Part shown: positions 7,801-16,510 of the stretch, piece by piece
How positions within the stretch are numbered: the first letter of the stretch is position 1
How the letters are laid out: each line of letters begins with the position of its first letter
Source: Bacteroidales bacterium
GTDB lineage: Bacteria; Bacteroidota; Bacteroidia; Bacteroidales; UBA4181
DNA length: 33,337 bases
Reading direction: 5' to 3'
NCBI GenBank assembly: GCA_031270985.1
Contig: JAISWR010000090.1
Location: forward strand, 1-33,337
Made by a program: the position numbers and the translations under genes
Notes under the pieces: model-generated
What the model saw: only the letters and a program-made list of their open reading frames with translations
The model's database searches: none
What the model was told of the DNA's origin: nothing

Positions 7801-10800
7801 TGCGAACATTGTCGAAATTGTTGCGAACGGGCTGGGGTATCTCCTGCTGCCAGTCGTAATATACCCCTGTTGTCAACGGATTTGCAACCGTCAATCCGTC
7901 ATAGTTCGCCTGTGTCAATTCGTATTTCATGTTGCCCGCAATGTCTTCATTGCTTGTTTGCAGGCGAATGATCGTTCCCTCATCGAAGCAGATGGAATCA
8001 TTGCCGGACAGCGATACAGAGGACATTTCGGGAACGGGATTGATCACAATTTCCTGACCGGAATATGCTCCGTTACATACGGCGCCGGGTATCGTAATAT
8101 GCGGCAGAAAGGCAAATGCGGCGGTTTGTTTGTTGTGTGAGGCATTTTCAAAAGTAAGATTGAAAGCGCCCGCAACGGTTATCGGCGTTCCCGTGACGGT
8201 GACATCTGCGGGGATGGACGGCGTGGTGGAAAAACCCCACGTGGCACCCAATCCGGTGTTGGCGGTGGAAGCGGTGAAGTGCACCGTTTCCTCGCTGCAT
8301 ATTGTCGCTTGGTCAACCGCAACGGACAGAACGGGCGCAGGCTGCACCTGCACTCGATATGTCCCCGTATGTGTGGACACACAGGTATTGCCGTTCAGCA
8401 CCAGATATGGATCAAAGGTATAAACCCCCATCTGCGGGGAATACGATGTGTTGTGCAATGTTTCTTCAATGACGGTTTCCAGCGGAAGATTCGTGCCGTT
8501 TCCGAATCCGTTGACTAAAGCGTTAATGTTCATCGCCGACCAGCCGAAATACACAGTGGCATGTTCACTGATTTTCGAGGCGGAAGTAACGTGGATATGT
8601 ACCTGCCCGTAATCACATATATTGCTATCGTTGGACAGTACCAATTTCGGCTGCGGATTGACTAAAACGATTGCGGAGATGTCCGGAAGCGCACATTCCT
8701 GAGCGAACACTTTGGGCGTGATGGTGTAAAAGACAGTGTCCACAGCATTGTTGTTGTTGGTTAGCGTCTGTTGTATGGTGTAACCGGATCCTTGCGGAGA
8801 ATTTCCGGCAGTATGACCCGAAATACCGGAAGGAGACGTAGTCGTCCAATACCATCTGGTATAATTGTCAAAACCCGGGTTACTCAATTCGAGATTGATT
8901 TGTCCGTTGTAGCATAATTCGCTTTCTTCGGGCGTAACGGTAGAAGTCGCCGCTGTGTGGTACTGCACCGTAATGTTCGCCGTGCAGGTGTTTGCGTTGT
9001 TGTACTGGTCTCTGACCGTCAGCGTGACAGAATTATTGCCCACATGGGTACAGTTGAAGACGGATTGACTCAATGAAAAATCCAGGCTGTATGCGGGGGT
9101 GCAATTGTCATAACTGCCGTTGTTGATGATCTTCGGATCGGTCAGTGTCAACGCACCATCGGATCCCAGTTGTACCGTCGCGTTTTTGCACACAGCTGTC
9201 GGGTTTTCGTTGTCGGTGACCGTGACGGTGAATGTGCATGAATCCTTGTTGTTGTGTATGTCTGTCACCCGGAACTTGACAGTGGACGTGCCTATTTTAA
9301 ATGGATAGTCGGTGATGGTTGCTCCTGTTCCAGGGATTACAGTGTTGTCGGGATTGGTGATGAAATATTCCGTGGTTGCCACGCCACAATTGTCGGAGAT
9401 GCCGGTTAACGTAAACGACCTTTCGGCGTAACAACGGTCTGGATCGTTGTTGCATGTCTCACTGGAGGGGCAGATGAATTCCGGGTTTTGCGTATCATTG
9501 ACCGTGACGGTGAATGTGCATGAATCCTTGTTGCCGTGTATGTCTGTCACCCGGAACTTGACGGTGTACGTTCCTATTTTAAATGGATAGTTGGTGATGG
9601 TTTCTCCTGTTCCATTGGTTACATTGTTGTCGGGATTGGTGATGAAATATTCCGTGGTTGCCACGCCACAATTGTCGGAGATGTTGGTTAACGTAAACGA
9701 CCTTTCGGCGTAACAATAGCCTGCATCGTTGTTGCATGTCTCACTGGAGGGGCAGGCGAGTGTCGGGTTTTCGTTGTCGGTGACCGTAACGGTGAATGTG
9801 CATGAATTATTGTTGCCGTGTATGTCTGTCACCTGGAACTCGACGGTGGACATGCCTATTTTAAATTGATGGTTGGTGATGGTTGCTCCTGTTCCATTGG
9901 TTATATTGTTGTTGGGATCGGTGATGAAATATTCCGTGGTTGCCACGCTACAATTGTCGGAGATACCGGTTAACGTAAACGACCTTTCGGCGTAACAATA
10001 GCCTGCATCGTTGTTGCATGTCTCACTGGATGGGCAGGCGAGTGTCGGGTTTTCGTTGTCGGTGACCGTGACGGTGAATGTGCATGAATTAGTGTTGCCG
10101 TGTAAGTATCTCACCTGGAACTCGAAGGTGTACATGCCTATTTTATATTGATGGTTGGTGATGGTCGCTCCTGTTCCATTGGTTACATTGTTGTTGGGAT
10201 CGGTGATGGAATATTTCGTGGTTGCCACGCTACAATTGTCGGAGATGTTGGTTAACGTAAACGACCTTTCGGCGTAACAATAGCCTGCATCGTTGTTGCA
10301 TGTCCCACCGGAGGGGCAGGTGAATTTCGGGTTTTCGTTGTCGGTGATACTTATCGTGATGGTTTCCGTCTTTACAATGTCATTTATCTCGAAATAAAAA
10401 TTCCACGTCACATCTTGATTGCCTACGTTTATTGTCTCTCCGTCCAGCGAGTTTCCGCCACCGCCATGTTTCCATTTCAGTTCGTAGTTGCCCGTTCCGT
10501 TAACGTCGACCACAGGATCAAACTCCGTTCCCTGTACTATATAGGCGCATGTGCCCGGATCATTATTTCTGGACAGGTTCGACGGCATAACGATTTTAGG
10601 CAATACCGTGATAAGGAATTCATGAACAGACGTCCCGTTATCAAAATATGTAACCTTGGTGACGCCGATATTGAATTGGTTTCCGCTTGCATCCCCGGGA
10701 TCACCGGTGGTAGATACGGTAGTTGCTCCTTCAAGCGTATAGGTAACAATTCCGATAGGCGTAGGAGTATATTCTATGCCGGACACTGTGGCATAAGACT

Positions 10801-10948
10801 CTCCAGTATCCACCGTCACCGTCATATCGGCCTGTGCTTTTGCCTCCGTAAAAGAACACATCCAGATGCAACACAGCGCTACGCCTATTCGTCGGAGCTT
10901 CTGCGTGGTATTTCCGGAAAACAAAAATATGTATATGTCGTCAATCAA
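4829..10948 (-). CDS. Giant T9SS-secreted surface adhesin with HYR and SprB-type repeats
   Basis: A protein of 2039 residues. The N-terminus is signal-peptide-like (RRIGVALCCIWMCSFTEAKA). Residues about 200-575 hold four 94-residue HYR-like repeats (TDNENP-x-x-CPS, CNNDAGYCYAERSFTLT, ISDNC), with a fifth divergent HYR unit after them. A PKD-like middle section follows, then about ten SprB-type repeats over residues 1097-1900 (VSCYGGADGEINITASGG, ITCYGKQDGGI and similar). The last 100 residues are the gliding-motility-associated type B T9SS sorting domain (LRIPNAFSPNSDGVND to the C-terminus). It is likely exported across the outer membrane and displayed on the surface, with the overlapping PorP/SprF gene as partner. 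The first usable start codon in frame is TTG at 10948, shortly after an in-frame stop; no ATG precedes the hydrophobic signal. Confidence 0.92.
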   Translation of the reverse strand: MIDDIYIFLFSGNTTQKLRRIGVALCCIWMCSFTEAKAQADMTVTVDTGESYATVSGIEYTPTPIGIVTYTLEGATTVSTTGDPGDASGNQFNIGVTKVTYFDNGTSVHEFLITVLPKIVMPSNLSRNNDPGTCAYIVQGTEFDPVVDVNGTGNYELKWKHGGGGNSLDGETINVGNQDVTWNFYFEINDIVKTETITISITDNENPKFTCPSGGTCNNDAGYCYAERSFTLTNISDNCSVATTKYSITDPNNNVTNGTGATITNHQYKIGMYTFEFQVRYLHGNTNSCTFTVTVTDNENPTLACPSSETCNNDAGYCYAERSFTLTGISDNCSVATTEYFITDPNNNITNGTGATITNHQFKIGMSTVEFQVTDIHGNNNSCTFTVTVTDNENPTLACPSSETCNNDAGYCYAERSFTLTNISDNCGVATTEYFITNPDNNVTNGTGETITNYPFKIGTYTVKFRVTDIHGNKDSCTFTVTVNDTQNPEFICPSSETCNNDPDRCYAERSFTLTGISDNCGVATTEYFITNPDNTVIPGTGATITDYPFKIGTSTVKFRVTDIHNNKDSCTFTVTVTDNENPTAVCKNATVQLGSDGALTLTDPKIINNGSYDNCTPAYSLDFSLSQSVFNCTHVGNNSVTLTVRDQYNNANTCTANITVQYHTAATSTVTPEESELCYNGQINLELSNPGFDNYTRWYWTTTSPSGISGHTAGNSPQGSGYTIQQTLTNNNNAVDTVFYTITPKVFAQECALPDISAIVLVNPQPKLVLSNDSNICDYGQVHIHVTSASKISEHATVYFGWSAMNINALVNGFGNGTNLPLETVIEETLHNTSYSPQMGVYTFDPYLVLNGNTCVSTHTGTYRVQVQPAPVLSVAVDQATICSEETVHFTASTANTGLGATWGFSTTPSIPADVTVTGTPITVAGAFNLTFENASHNKQTAAFAFLPHITIPGAVCNGAYSGQEIVINPVPEMSSVSLSGNDSICFDEGTIIRLQTSNEDIAGNMKYELTQANYDGLTVANPLTTGVYYDWQQEIPQPVRNNFDNVRTATYTFKPAIRIQPSKICSGKNGITVSVKVAPEIRFDLNPKKYAGNYNITCKGNEDGEVDILNLRGGWEEQGYTYVWTKNEETIRSGALTAGITGIAGQLTAGDYKITVTDKTLGCYSQSSVQLIEPEQLLADLDVTEPNCITAKTGSIVIRANGGARPYAYDITGAEGEHFMDSAIYNLRAHAMYYVAVTDANSCMYQNSPIHFPSLNIYPTDGQLNPSDITCYGKQDGGIRIILSSFSDVPQLFSYVWTYNGDTLKSDNKNIPLTNADLLLEGLNAGIYRLIAEDKNGCSYNFNPVEIVETQPVTFDYSISRFPNGYEVDCYGSASGSISVTNVAGGYHSTNPPYEYVWSPVSGGVQQGSPQQSDLKAGEYTLTIRNQRNIVLDPLSIDVERLYCDTTVTFTLRQPKAARVEAYIPRQNTYEVTCNGANTGAIDITATGNYTNYHYTWTPENARTDEHFNAHVKNQKNLYAGTYRLKMDYGFDETWSCSIDTSFTLRQPDSIKIHTMVADVSCYGGADGEINITASGGPSGIYSYRWIPLDETVITQPNQPHQQHLKSGTYWLIIEDALCFQTEAVEVKQPDPITANIRPENPSCTPGNDGFITLAPEGGTAPFIYLWSNGNSGERIDGLSVGTYSVDITDANGCTATATADIHMPTNLDVTAATVSSAECYGNTGKLRAEINNGRQPYVYQWFLDGTPVTIDLDNAVAGNYHLMVTDAFNCTGEADVTLMQPGKINLQATITDLICANDGNGEIQLIASGGGAPYLIAWQNGETNTHLTGLRAGVYPVTVSDRNNCTKDTSFTVRQPSAIRISFETDKAFCTEMPDGSIRTFVEGGTAPYSYTWQGLNATTPNISDVKSGRYTLEVTDVRNCTATAVAIVDYSNDACLRIPNAFSPNSDGVNDCWEIGVGNPHSMAVSYSLRDFYPEAIVEVYSGQWGLLLYRSQKGYPEPWDGKYNGKYLPVNSYVYIIRLNSEIQPITGNVTVIR
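9235..10362 (-). repeat. Four tandem 282-bp coding repeats (HYR units of the adhesin)
   Basis: The landmark TGCATG recurs at 9235, 9517, 9799 and 10081, an exact 282-bp period (94 codons). The units are nearly identical in nucleotide sequence over long stretches, for example the block encoding AERSFTLT and the block encoding NNDAGYCY. This suggests recent duplication or gene conversion. There are no spacers. Confidence 0.9.
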
Positions 10949-11027
10949 TCCTTGTTGAGTAAAAATTTACCAATCCTCTTTTCCTTTTATACGCAATTAT
11001 TATCTATTTGGTTACAGAAAAGTCAAT

Positions 11028-12356
11028 TTAAAATTTCATATCAGGATCTTTGAATATTTCCTCGACTTTTATTTTGATGTGTTCAAAAATACTTGCTCTA
11101 TTCTTTTCTGTACGATTCTCCGTTTCCTGTTTGACATGGAAGGGTTCAATGGGTTTCTCCGTTTCTTCTGATACCGGACATAGGTAATCGCGGTGTGTGT
11201 CCATATAATGGAATCCTTTCATCAGCAGTCCGACAGCAGTAGCGAAACGGGTTTCGTTGATGGATTCCGTATCGCCTGCCAGATGTTCGCCCGGATAACC
11301 GATGCGCACTTCCTTTCCTGTTCTGTAACAGAACAACTGTTTGAGATGTTGAAGCATGGCGCCGCCGCCCGTAATCACGATGCCCGATCCGAGTTTTTCG
11401 GAGCATCCGGACGCATTGATATAGAACATGATGGCTTCGATAATTTCTTCCATTCGCGCCTGAATGATGCCGGCGAGATTGTGGAATGATATTTCTTTCG
11501 GTTCGCGTCCCGGCACTTTCGTGGGGATGATGATGTATTTGTTTTCGGAGGCTTCATTGCTCAACGCAGTGCCGAACTGTATTTTTATTTCTTCCGCCAC
11601 TTGTTCGCTCAGTCCGCAAGTTTCCTTAATGTCTTTGGTAATGACGTCGCCGCCGAAAGGGATTACCGCCGTATATTGCAACACGTTTTCGTGGAATATG
11701 GCAATATCGGTAGTGCCGCCGCCTATGTCCACCAGCGCCACGCCTGTTTCGCGTTCTTCGTCATACAGTACGGCGGCGGCGGAAGCCAGCGGTTCGAGGA
11801 TGATTTCTTTGATTTCCAGTCCTGCCTGACGGATACATTTGTCCACCCGTTTGAGGGAATCGCTGCTGCCTATCACGATGTTGAAGTTGGCTTCAAGTCT
11901 TTTGCCCGGCATCCCTATTGGATTGGCAATATCCGTTTCATTGTCCACCAGATAGCTCTTGGGCAACACATGGATGATTTCTTCGCCCGATTCGAGGGGG
12001 ATATTAGCGGCGTCTTCCCGCAATTTGTCCAGATCGGCTTTTTCGATACTTTTTTCATAATCCGGACGATTGACGTAGTTGCGGCTTTGCTGGATGCGGA
12101 TATGCCGTCCGGCAACGCCCACAAAGACGCCCGAAAAACCAATATTTGTCCTGCTTTTCAATTCCTCCACCGTTTGCCGTATCACCACAGCGGCGTCTTC
12201 CGGATTCAACACCTCTCCTCGCCTTATTCCTTTCGATTCGGAATGGGTGAAATCCACAATTTCCAATTTTCCGTTCTCCGCCCTTTTTCCCAGCAAAGTG
12301 ACTATTTTTGTGGTGCCAACGTCTATTGCGGCAACATATTGAGTATCAATATCCAT
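11028..12356 (-). CDS. ftsA: Cell division protein FtsA
   Basis: An actin-like ATPase that tethers FtsZ to the membrane and recruits division proteins. I chose the ATG at 12356 (442 residues, MDIDTQYVAAIDVGTTK). The frame extends 19 Lys-rich codons upstream into clpC, but this start gives a 4-nt gap after the clpC stop. Visible motifs are phosphate 1 (AIDVGTTK), phosphate 2 (LVDIGGGTTDIAIF), the adenosine motif (GIVITGGGAML) and an SHS2-like 1C segment (GVFVGVAGRHI to YLVDNETDI). The C-terminus (IFEHIKIKVEEIFKDPD) could be the amphipathic membrane-targeting helix. ftsZ, ftsQ and mur genes are not adjacent: clpC is upstream and an adhesin is downstream. Confidence 0.92.
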   Translation of the reverse strand: MDIDTQYVAAIDVGTTKIVTLLGKRAENGKLEIVDFTHSESKGIRRGEVLNPEDAAVVIRQTVEELKSRTNIGFSGVFVGVAGRHIRIQQSRNYVNRPDYEKSIEKADLDKLREDAANIPLESGEEIIHVLPKSYLVDNETDIANPIGMPGKRLEANFNIVIGSSDSLKRVDKCIRQAGLEIKEIILEPLASAAAVLYDEERETGVALVDIGGGTTDIAIFHENVLQYTAVIPFGGDVITKDIKETCGLSEQVAEEIKIQFGTALSNEASENKYIIIPTKVPGREPKEISFHNLAGIIQARMEEIIEAIMFYINASGCSEKLGSGIVITGGGAMLQHLKQLFCYRTGKEVRIGYPGEHLAGDTESINETRFATAVGLLMKGFHYMDTHRDYLCPVSEETEKPIEPFHVKQETENRTEKNRASIFEHIKIKVEEIFKDPDMKF

Positions 12357-12360
12357 GGAA

Positions 12361-14913
12361 TTATGTTGATTTTTTTGTTGTTTTTCCGGTTTTGATTCTT
12401 TTTTTCTCCGCATGTATTTTAAAGGTTAACTCCTCATTTTCCTTGTTGAGTTCGACACGGATTTCGCCGCCTTCTTGCGGTTGGCGGATGAGTACTTCCG
12501 CCATCGGATTTTCCATGTATTTCTGGATGGCGCGTTTCAACGGGCGTACGCCGAAACTGGTGTCAAATCCTTTTTCGCACAGGAAATTTTTGGAATCGTC
12601 TGATATTTTGATAGTGTATCCCATTGTTTGTATTCTGTCCACCAATTCTTTCAATTCAATATCAATGATTTTTCCGATGTCCTCCTTGCTCAGTGTGTTG
12701 AACAGCACCACATCGTCGATACGGTTGAGAAATTCGGGGGCAAATGCTTTTTTGAGTGCGTTCTGGATGACGCTTTTGGTGTATTCGTTGCTTTGCGCTT
12801 CCCGTGCCAAAGTCTGGAATCCGATGCCCTGACCGAAGTCTTTCAACTGTCGGCTGCCGATGTTGGAAGTCATGATGATGATGGTATTGCGGAAATCCAC
12901 CTTGCGTCCCAGGCTGTCCGTCAATTGTCCTTCGTCCAGCAGTTGGAGCAGCAGATGGAACACGTCCGGATGCGCTTTTTCTATTTCGTCCAGCAGAAGC
13001 ACCGAATAGGGTTTGCGGCGCACCTTTTCCGTCAACTGTCCGCCTTCCTCATAGCCCACATAGCCCGGAGGAGCGCCTACCAGACGTGAGATGGTGAATT
13101 TTTCCATGTATTCGCTCATGTCAATGCGAATCAGGTTGTCGTAACTGTCGAACAGGTATTTTGCCAGCACCTTTGCCAACTGTGTTTTGCCCACGCCCGT
13201 TGGGCCGAGGAAGATAAAACTTCCGATGGGCTTGTTGGGGTCTTTCAAGCCTGCACGGTTGCGTTGAATGGCTTTCACCACCTTTTCGATGGCTTCGTCC
13301 TGCCCGATGACGCTGCCGCGCAGTTCGTCGCCCATGCACAGCAGACGTGTGCCTTCCGCCTGCGCAATGCGTTGCACGGGGACGCCCGTCATCATCGCCA
13401 CCACTTCGGCAACTTTGTCGGTGTCCACCACGATGCGGTTTTTCGACAATTCGTCTTCCCAAAGGCCTTTCTCTTCCTCCAGTTTATCTATCAGCATTTT
13501 TTCGGTGTCGCGGAATCCGGCGGCGCGTTCGAAATTTTGGCTTTTCACGGCGGCTACTTTTTCCATTCTGGTTTTTTCAATAGCGTTTTCCAGTTTGACG
13601 ATTTTGTCCGGCACCGTAATGTTGGAGATGTGTACGCGCGAACCGGCTTCGTCCAGTACGTCGATTGCCTTGTCGGGCAGACGGCGATCGCTCATGTAGC
13701 GGTTGGTCAGCCGCACGCACGCTTCAATGGCGTCATCGGTGTAGATGACGTTGTGGTGGTCTTCGTATCGATCTTTGATGTTGCGGAGAATCTCGATGGT
13801 TTCTTCTTCCGATGTGGGTTCTACCATCACTTTCTGAAAGCGGCGTTCCAATGCGCCGTCTTTTTCGATGTATTGGCGGTATTCATCCAGCGTAGTGGCG
13901 CCGATGCATTGTATTTCGCCGCGTGCTAACGCGGGCTTCAGCATGTTTGCGGTATCCAGCGAACCGACAGCGCTGCCTGCGCCTACAATAGTATGGATTT
14001 CGTCAATGAAAAGGATGATGTTGGAGTTGTGCAACAATTCGTTGAGAATGGCTTTCATGCGCTCCTCAAATTGTCCGCGATATTTTGTGCCCGCTACGAT
14101 GGAGGCAAGATCGAGCGACAGCACCCGCTTGCCGAACAGCACCCGCGATACTTTTCGCTGGGTGATGTGCAACGCCAGCCCTTCCACGATGGCTGATTTT
14201 CCCACTCCCGGCTCGCCAATCAGCACGGGGTTGTTTTTTTTGCGCCGGCTTAGTATTTGCACCAACCGTTCTATCTCTTTTTCACGTCCCACAATAGGGT
14301 CTAAACGTCCTTCTTCGGCGGCCTTGGTGAGATCGTCGCCGAAATTATCCAGCACGGGCGTTTCGGTTGTCTTGGATGGTTGTTGTTGCTGGCGGTTGGA
14401 TTGTTTGCCGGCAGGCGTATCATCGTCTTTTTCCGTATAGTCCGCTTTCATTTTTTCTTCGCGTTCTTCGTTCACTTCGGCAAGGTTTTCCATACACCGG
14501 CGAACGGAAAAATAATCTATGCCGATCTCGTTGATCAATTTGGTGGGCAGCGACGTTTCGTCTTTGAGGATGGCCAGCAATAGATGTTCCGTTTTGATCT
14601 CGGAACTCTTGAATGACTGCGCCTCCAAATAAACAAGTTTCAGCACCCGTTCGGCCGATTTGAGCAGAGGGATATCTTCGGTTTCGGGAATCGTACGGTA
14701 ACTTTCGGGGTTTATCTGGTCTTCAATCTTTTTGCGGATATCGTACAGATCAATGCCCAATGACTGAAGTATTCCCACCGCTTCGTTTTCTCCGTCGCGC
14801 AATATGCCGAGAAACAAATGCTCCGGAGCGATATAAGGCGTGCCGAGTCTCATCGCTTCTTCTTTACTGTACCCAAGCACTCCTTTGATATGTTGCGAAA
14901 ATTTTGAATCCAT
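12361..14913 (-). CDS. clpC: ATP-dependent Clp protease ATP-binding subunit ClpC
   Basis: An AAA+ unfoldase that feeds substrates to ClpP. The start at ATG 14913 gives 850 residues (MDSKFSQHIKGVLGYSKEEA); 12 upstream codons are also open but precede the conserved N-terminus. In order: a double Clp_N repeat (about 1-150); AAA domain 1 with Walker A GEPGVGKSA and Walker B IILFIDEIH; a UVR-type linker (around KVAAVKSQNFERAAG) typical of ClpC rather than ClpB; AAA domain 2 with Walker A GPTGVGKTQLA and Walker B VLLLDEIEK; and a ClpP-docking IGF loop (FGQGIGFQ). All ATPase motifs look intact. It is first in an apparent operon with ftsA and has its own TAnnTTTG promoter. Confidence 0.95.
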   Translation of the reverse strand: MDSKFSQHIKGVLGYSKEEAMRLGTPYIAPEHLFLGILRDGENEAVGILQSLGIDLYDIRKKIEDQINPESYRTIPETEDIPLLKSAERVLKLVYLEAQSFKSSEIKTEHLLLAILKDETSLPTKLINEIGIDYFSVRRCMENLAEVNEEREEKMKADYTEKDDDTPAGKQSNRQQQQPSKTTETPVLDNFGDDLTKAAEEGRLDPIVGREKEIERLVQILSRRKKNNPVLIGEPGVGKSAIVEGLALHITQRKVSRVLFGKRVLSLDLASIVAGTKYRGQFEERMKAILNELLHNSNIILFIDEIHTIVGAGSAVGSLDTANMLKPALARGEIQCIGATTLDEYRQYIEKDGALERRFQKVMVEPTSEEETIEILRNIKDRYEDHHNVIYTDDAIEACVRLTNRYMSDRRLPDKAIDVLDEAGSRVHISNITVPDKIVKLENAIEKTRMEKVAAVKSQNFERAAGFRDTEKMLIDKLEEEKGLWEDELSKNRIVVDTDKVAEVVAMMTGVPVQRIAQAEGTRLLCMGDELRGSVIGQDEAIEKVVKAIQRNRAGLKDPNKPIGSFIFLGPTGVGKTQLAKVLAKYLFDSYDNLIRIDMSEYMEKFTISRLVGAPPGYVGYEEGGQLTEKVRRKPYSVLLLDEIEKAHPDVFHLLLQLLDEGQLTDSLGRKVDFRNTIIIMTSNIGSRQLKDFGQGIGFQTLAREAQSNEYTKSVIQNALKKAFAPEFLNRIDDVVLFNTLSKEDIGKIIDIELKELVDRIQTMGYTIKISDDSKNFLCEKGFDTSFGVRPLKRAIQKYMENPMAEVLIRQPQEGGEIRVELNKENEELTFKIHAEKKRIKTGKTTKKST

Positions 14914-14946
14914 TTTTCTATGATTGTATATTGCCGAATATCCGCA

Positions 14947-14980
14947 CAAAGGTAGAAAAAAATATCATTCATCTTGCAAA
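14947..14980 (-). promoter_or_regulatory. Promoter of the clpC-ftsA operon
   Basis: On the minus strand TTTG (14977-14980), a 22-nt spacer, then TACCTTTG (14947-14954), a perfect match to the Bacteroidota -7 element TAnnTTTG. The clpC ATG at 14913 lies about 34 nt downstream. The spacer is slightly longer than the usual 19-21. Confidence 0.6.
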
Positions 14981-15125
14981 CATTTTTGTGATTTTCACGC
15001 GAAAGCCCAAAACAGCATTGGGTATGAGGTGGTTGCAAACAGCGCTGTCCAAACAATTATTGCCGAATCCGTGAAGGGCAAATAAAGATTTTAGCCGTTC
15101 ATGTGCAAGTTTCAAAATTATCATG

Positions 15126-15133
15126 TAAATTTG
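15126..15133 (+). promoter_or_regulatory. Possible -7 element before the surA-like gene
   Basis: TAAATTTG matches TAnnTTTG and lies 12 nt before the chosen ATG (15146). No good -33 TTTG is at the expected distance, and the leader would be very short, so this is tentative. Confidence 0.3.
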
Positions 15134-15145
15134 CCGTTTTTAATA

Positions 15146-16510
15146 ATGAAGATTATGCTGTTCCGCCTGAAACATATTACCGGAAGCGTGTTGCTGTTGC
15201 TGTGTGCCTGCGTGTTTACGGCACAAGCGCAATCTTATGTTATCGACCAGATCGTAGCAATCGTGGGCAGTAAGCCCGTCAAATTGTCGGATGTGGAAAA
15301 CAGATACCTGCAAATGAGGATGCAGGGCATGCCGGTGCGTGGCGATATGAAATGCTCCATTTTTGAGCAGATACTCACGGAAAAATTGCTGGTCAATCAG
15401 GCGGAAGTGGACAGTTTGATAGTGGAAGCGAGCAAGGTGGAAGCGGAACTTAACATTCGTTGGGCGGAAATGGTCGGTTCGGCGTCGGATAAAGACATCG
15501 AGGAACATTTTAAGAAAAGCGTGTACGAAATTAAAGAGGATTTTCGCGAAAACCTGCATGAACAATTACTGGCGCAGGAGATGCAGCGGAAAATCCTCGA
15601 AGACCTGAAAGTGACGCCTTCGGAAGTGCAAAGTTTTTTCAACAAACTGCACAAGGACAGCATACCGCTTATCAACGGGCAGGCAGAAGTCGCCCAGATA
15701 TTTATATATCCGCCTTACAGCGATGAAGCCATTAGTGAAGTGCGACAAAAACTGCTTGACCTGCGCCGCAGAGTGCTTTCCGGAGAGAATTTCCGCACTC
15801 TGGCGGTACTCTATTCCGAAGACCCTACCGCAGCGCGTTTGGGCGGCGAGGTGGGTTTCAAGAGCAAGGGCGAACTTGACCCCGAATATGTAAAAGCGGC
15901 ATGGGCGCTGAAAAACAAAGGCGACGTGTCACGCATCGTGGAATCAAAATTCGGCTACCACATCATCCAACTGGTGGACAAACGCGGCGATCAGGTAAAC
16001 ACGCGGCACATCCTGATGACGCCCAAACCAAATCCCGAAGCAGTGGAAAAATCCATCACACGGCTGGACAGTATTGCCCAAATCATCAAGGATGGAAAAA
16101 TAGATTGGAACACCGCCGCACTTTACTTCTCGCAAGATGAAAACACCCGATTCAACGGAGGCTTGATGATCAACCCCGACGACCACAGCACCCTGTTTGA
16201 AATGGACAAACTGGTGCGTATGGACTACGCGGTGGTCAGGGATTTAAAAGTGGGGGAAATATCGCTGCCGTTTGCTTCAGTGGACGGGAAAAACAAAACC
16301 GTATATAAAATCGTAAAAATCAAATCACTCTCAGACCCGCACCGCGCCAACCTGAAAACCGATTATGCATTTTTGCAGGACATCACACGGCAACAGAAAA
16401 CCTTGTCCGTCATCAACAAATGGGTCAACGAGAAGATAGAAACAAGCTATATTTATGTTGACGAACGGTTCAAAAATTGCGGGTTGAACAATATTAACTG
16501 GCTGAAATGA
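15146..16510 (+). CDS. surA: SurA-like periplasmic peptidyl-prolyl isomerase
   Basis: Starting at ATG 15146 the protein has 454 residues; ATG 15155 is an alternative. A signal peptide (GSVLLLLCACVFTAQAQ) is followed by YVIDQIVAIVGSKPVKLSDV, the SurA N-domain signature. An N-terminal helical chaperone region follows, then a parvulin domain (around AEVAQIFIYPPYSDEAISEV, YSEDPTAARLGGEVGF, FGYHIIQLVDKRGDQV). A second, weaker parvulin copy starts at NTRHILMTPKPNPEAVEKS. SurA chaperones outer-membrane proteins through the periplasm. The stop overlaps the next ATG by 4 nt (ATGA, 16507-16510), so this gene and the OstA-beta-lactamase fusion are translationally coupled. A surA-ostA-like order is usual in Bacteroidota. 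Confidence 0.88.
   Translation: MKIMLFRLKHITGSVLLLLCACVFTAQAQSYVIDQIVAIVGSKPVKLSDVENRYLQMRMQGMPVRGDMKCSIFEQILTEKLLVNQAEVDSLIVEASKVEAELNIRWAEMVGSASDKDIEEHFKKSVYEIKEDFRENLHEQLLAQEMQRKILEDLKVTPSEVQSFFNKLHKDSIPLINGQAEVAQIFIYPPYSDEAISEVRQKLLDLRRRVLSGENFRTLAVLYSEDPTAARLGGEVGFKSKGELDPEYVKAAWALKNKGDVSRIVESKFGYHIIQLVDKRGDQVNTRHILMTPKPNPEAVEKSITRLDSIAQIIKDGKIDWNTAALYFSQDENTRFNGGLMINPDDHSTLFEMDKLVRMDYAVVRDLKVGEISLPFASVDGKNKTVYKIVKIKSLSDPHRANLKTDYAFLQDITRQQKTLSVINKWVNEKIETSYIYVDERFKNCGLNNINWLK

Noticed and set aside
9235-10362. Regular repeats considered as a CRISPR array
   Set aside because: The 282-bp units are contiguous, coding and without unique spacers; they encode HYR domains.
11601-12395. Plus-strand open frame of 264 codons opposite ftsA
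   Set aside because: The minus strand has intact FtsA motifs throughout; the opposite frame is an antisense artefact of codon usage.
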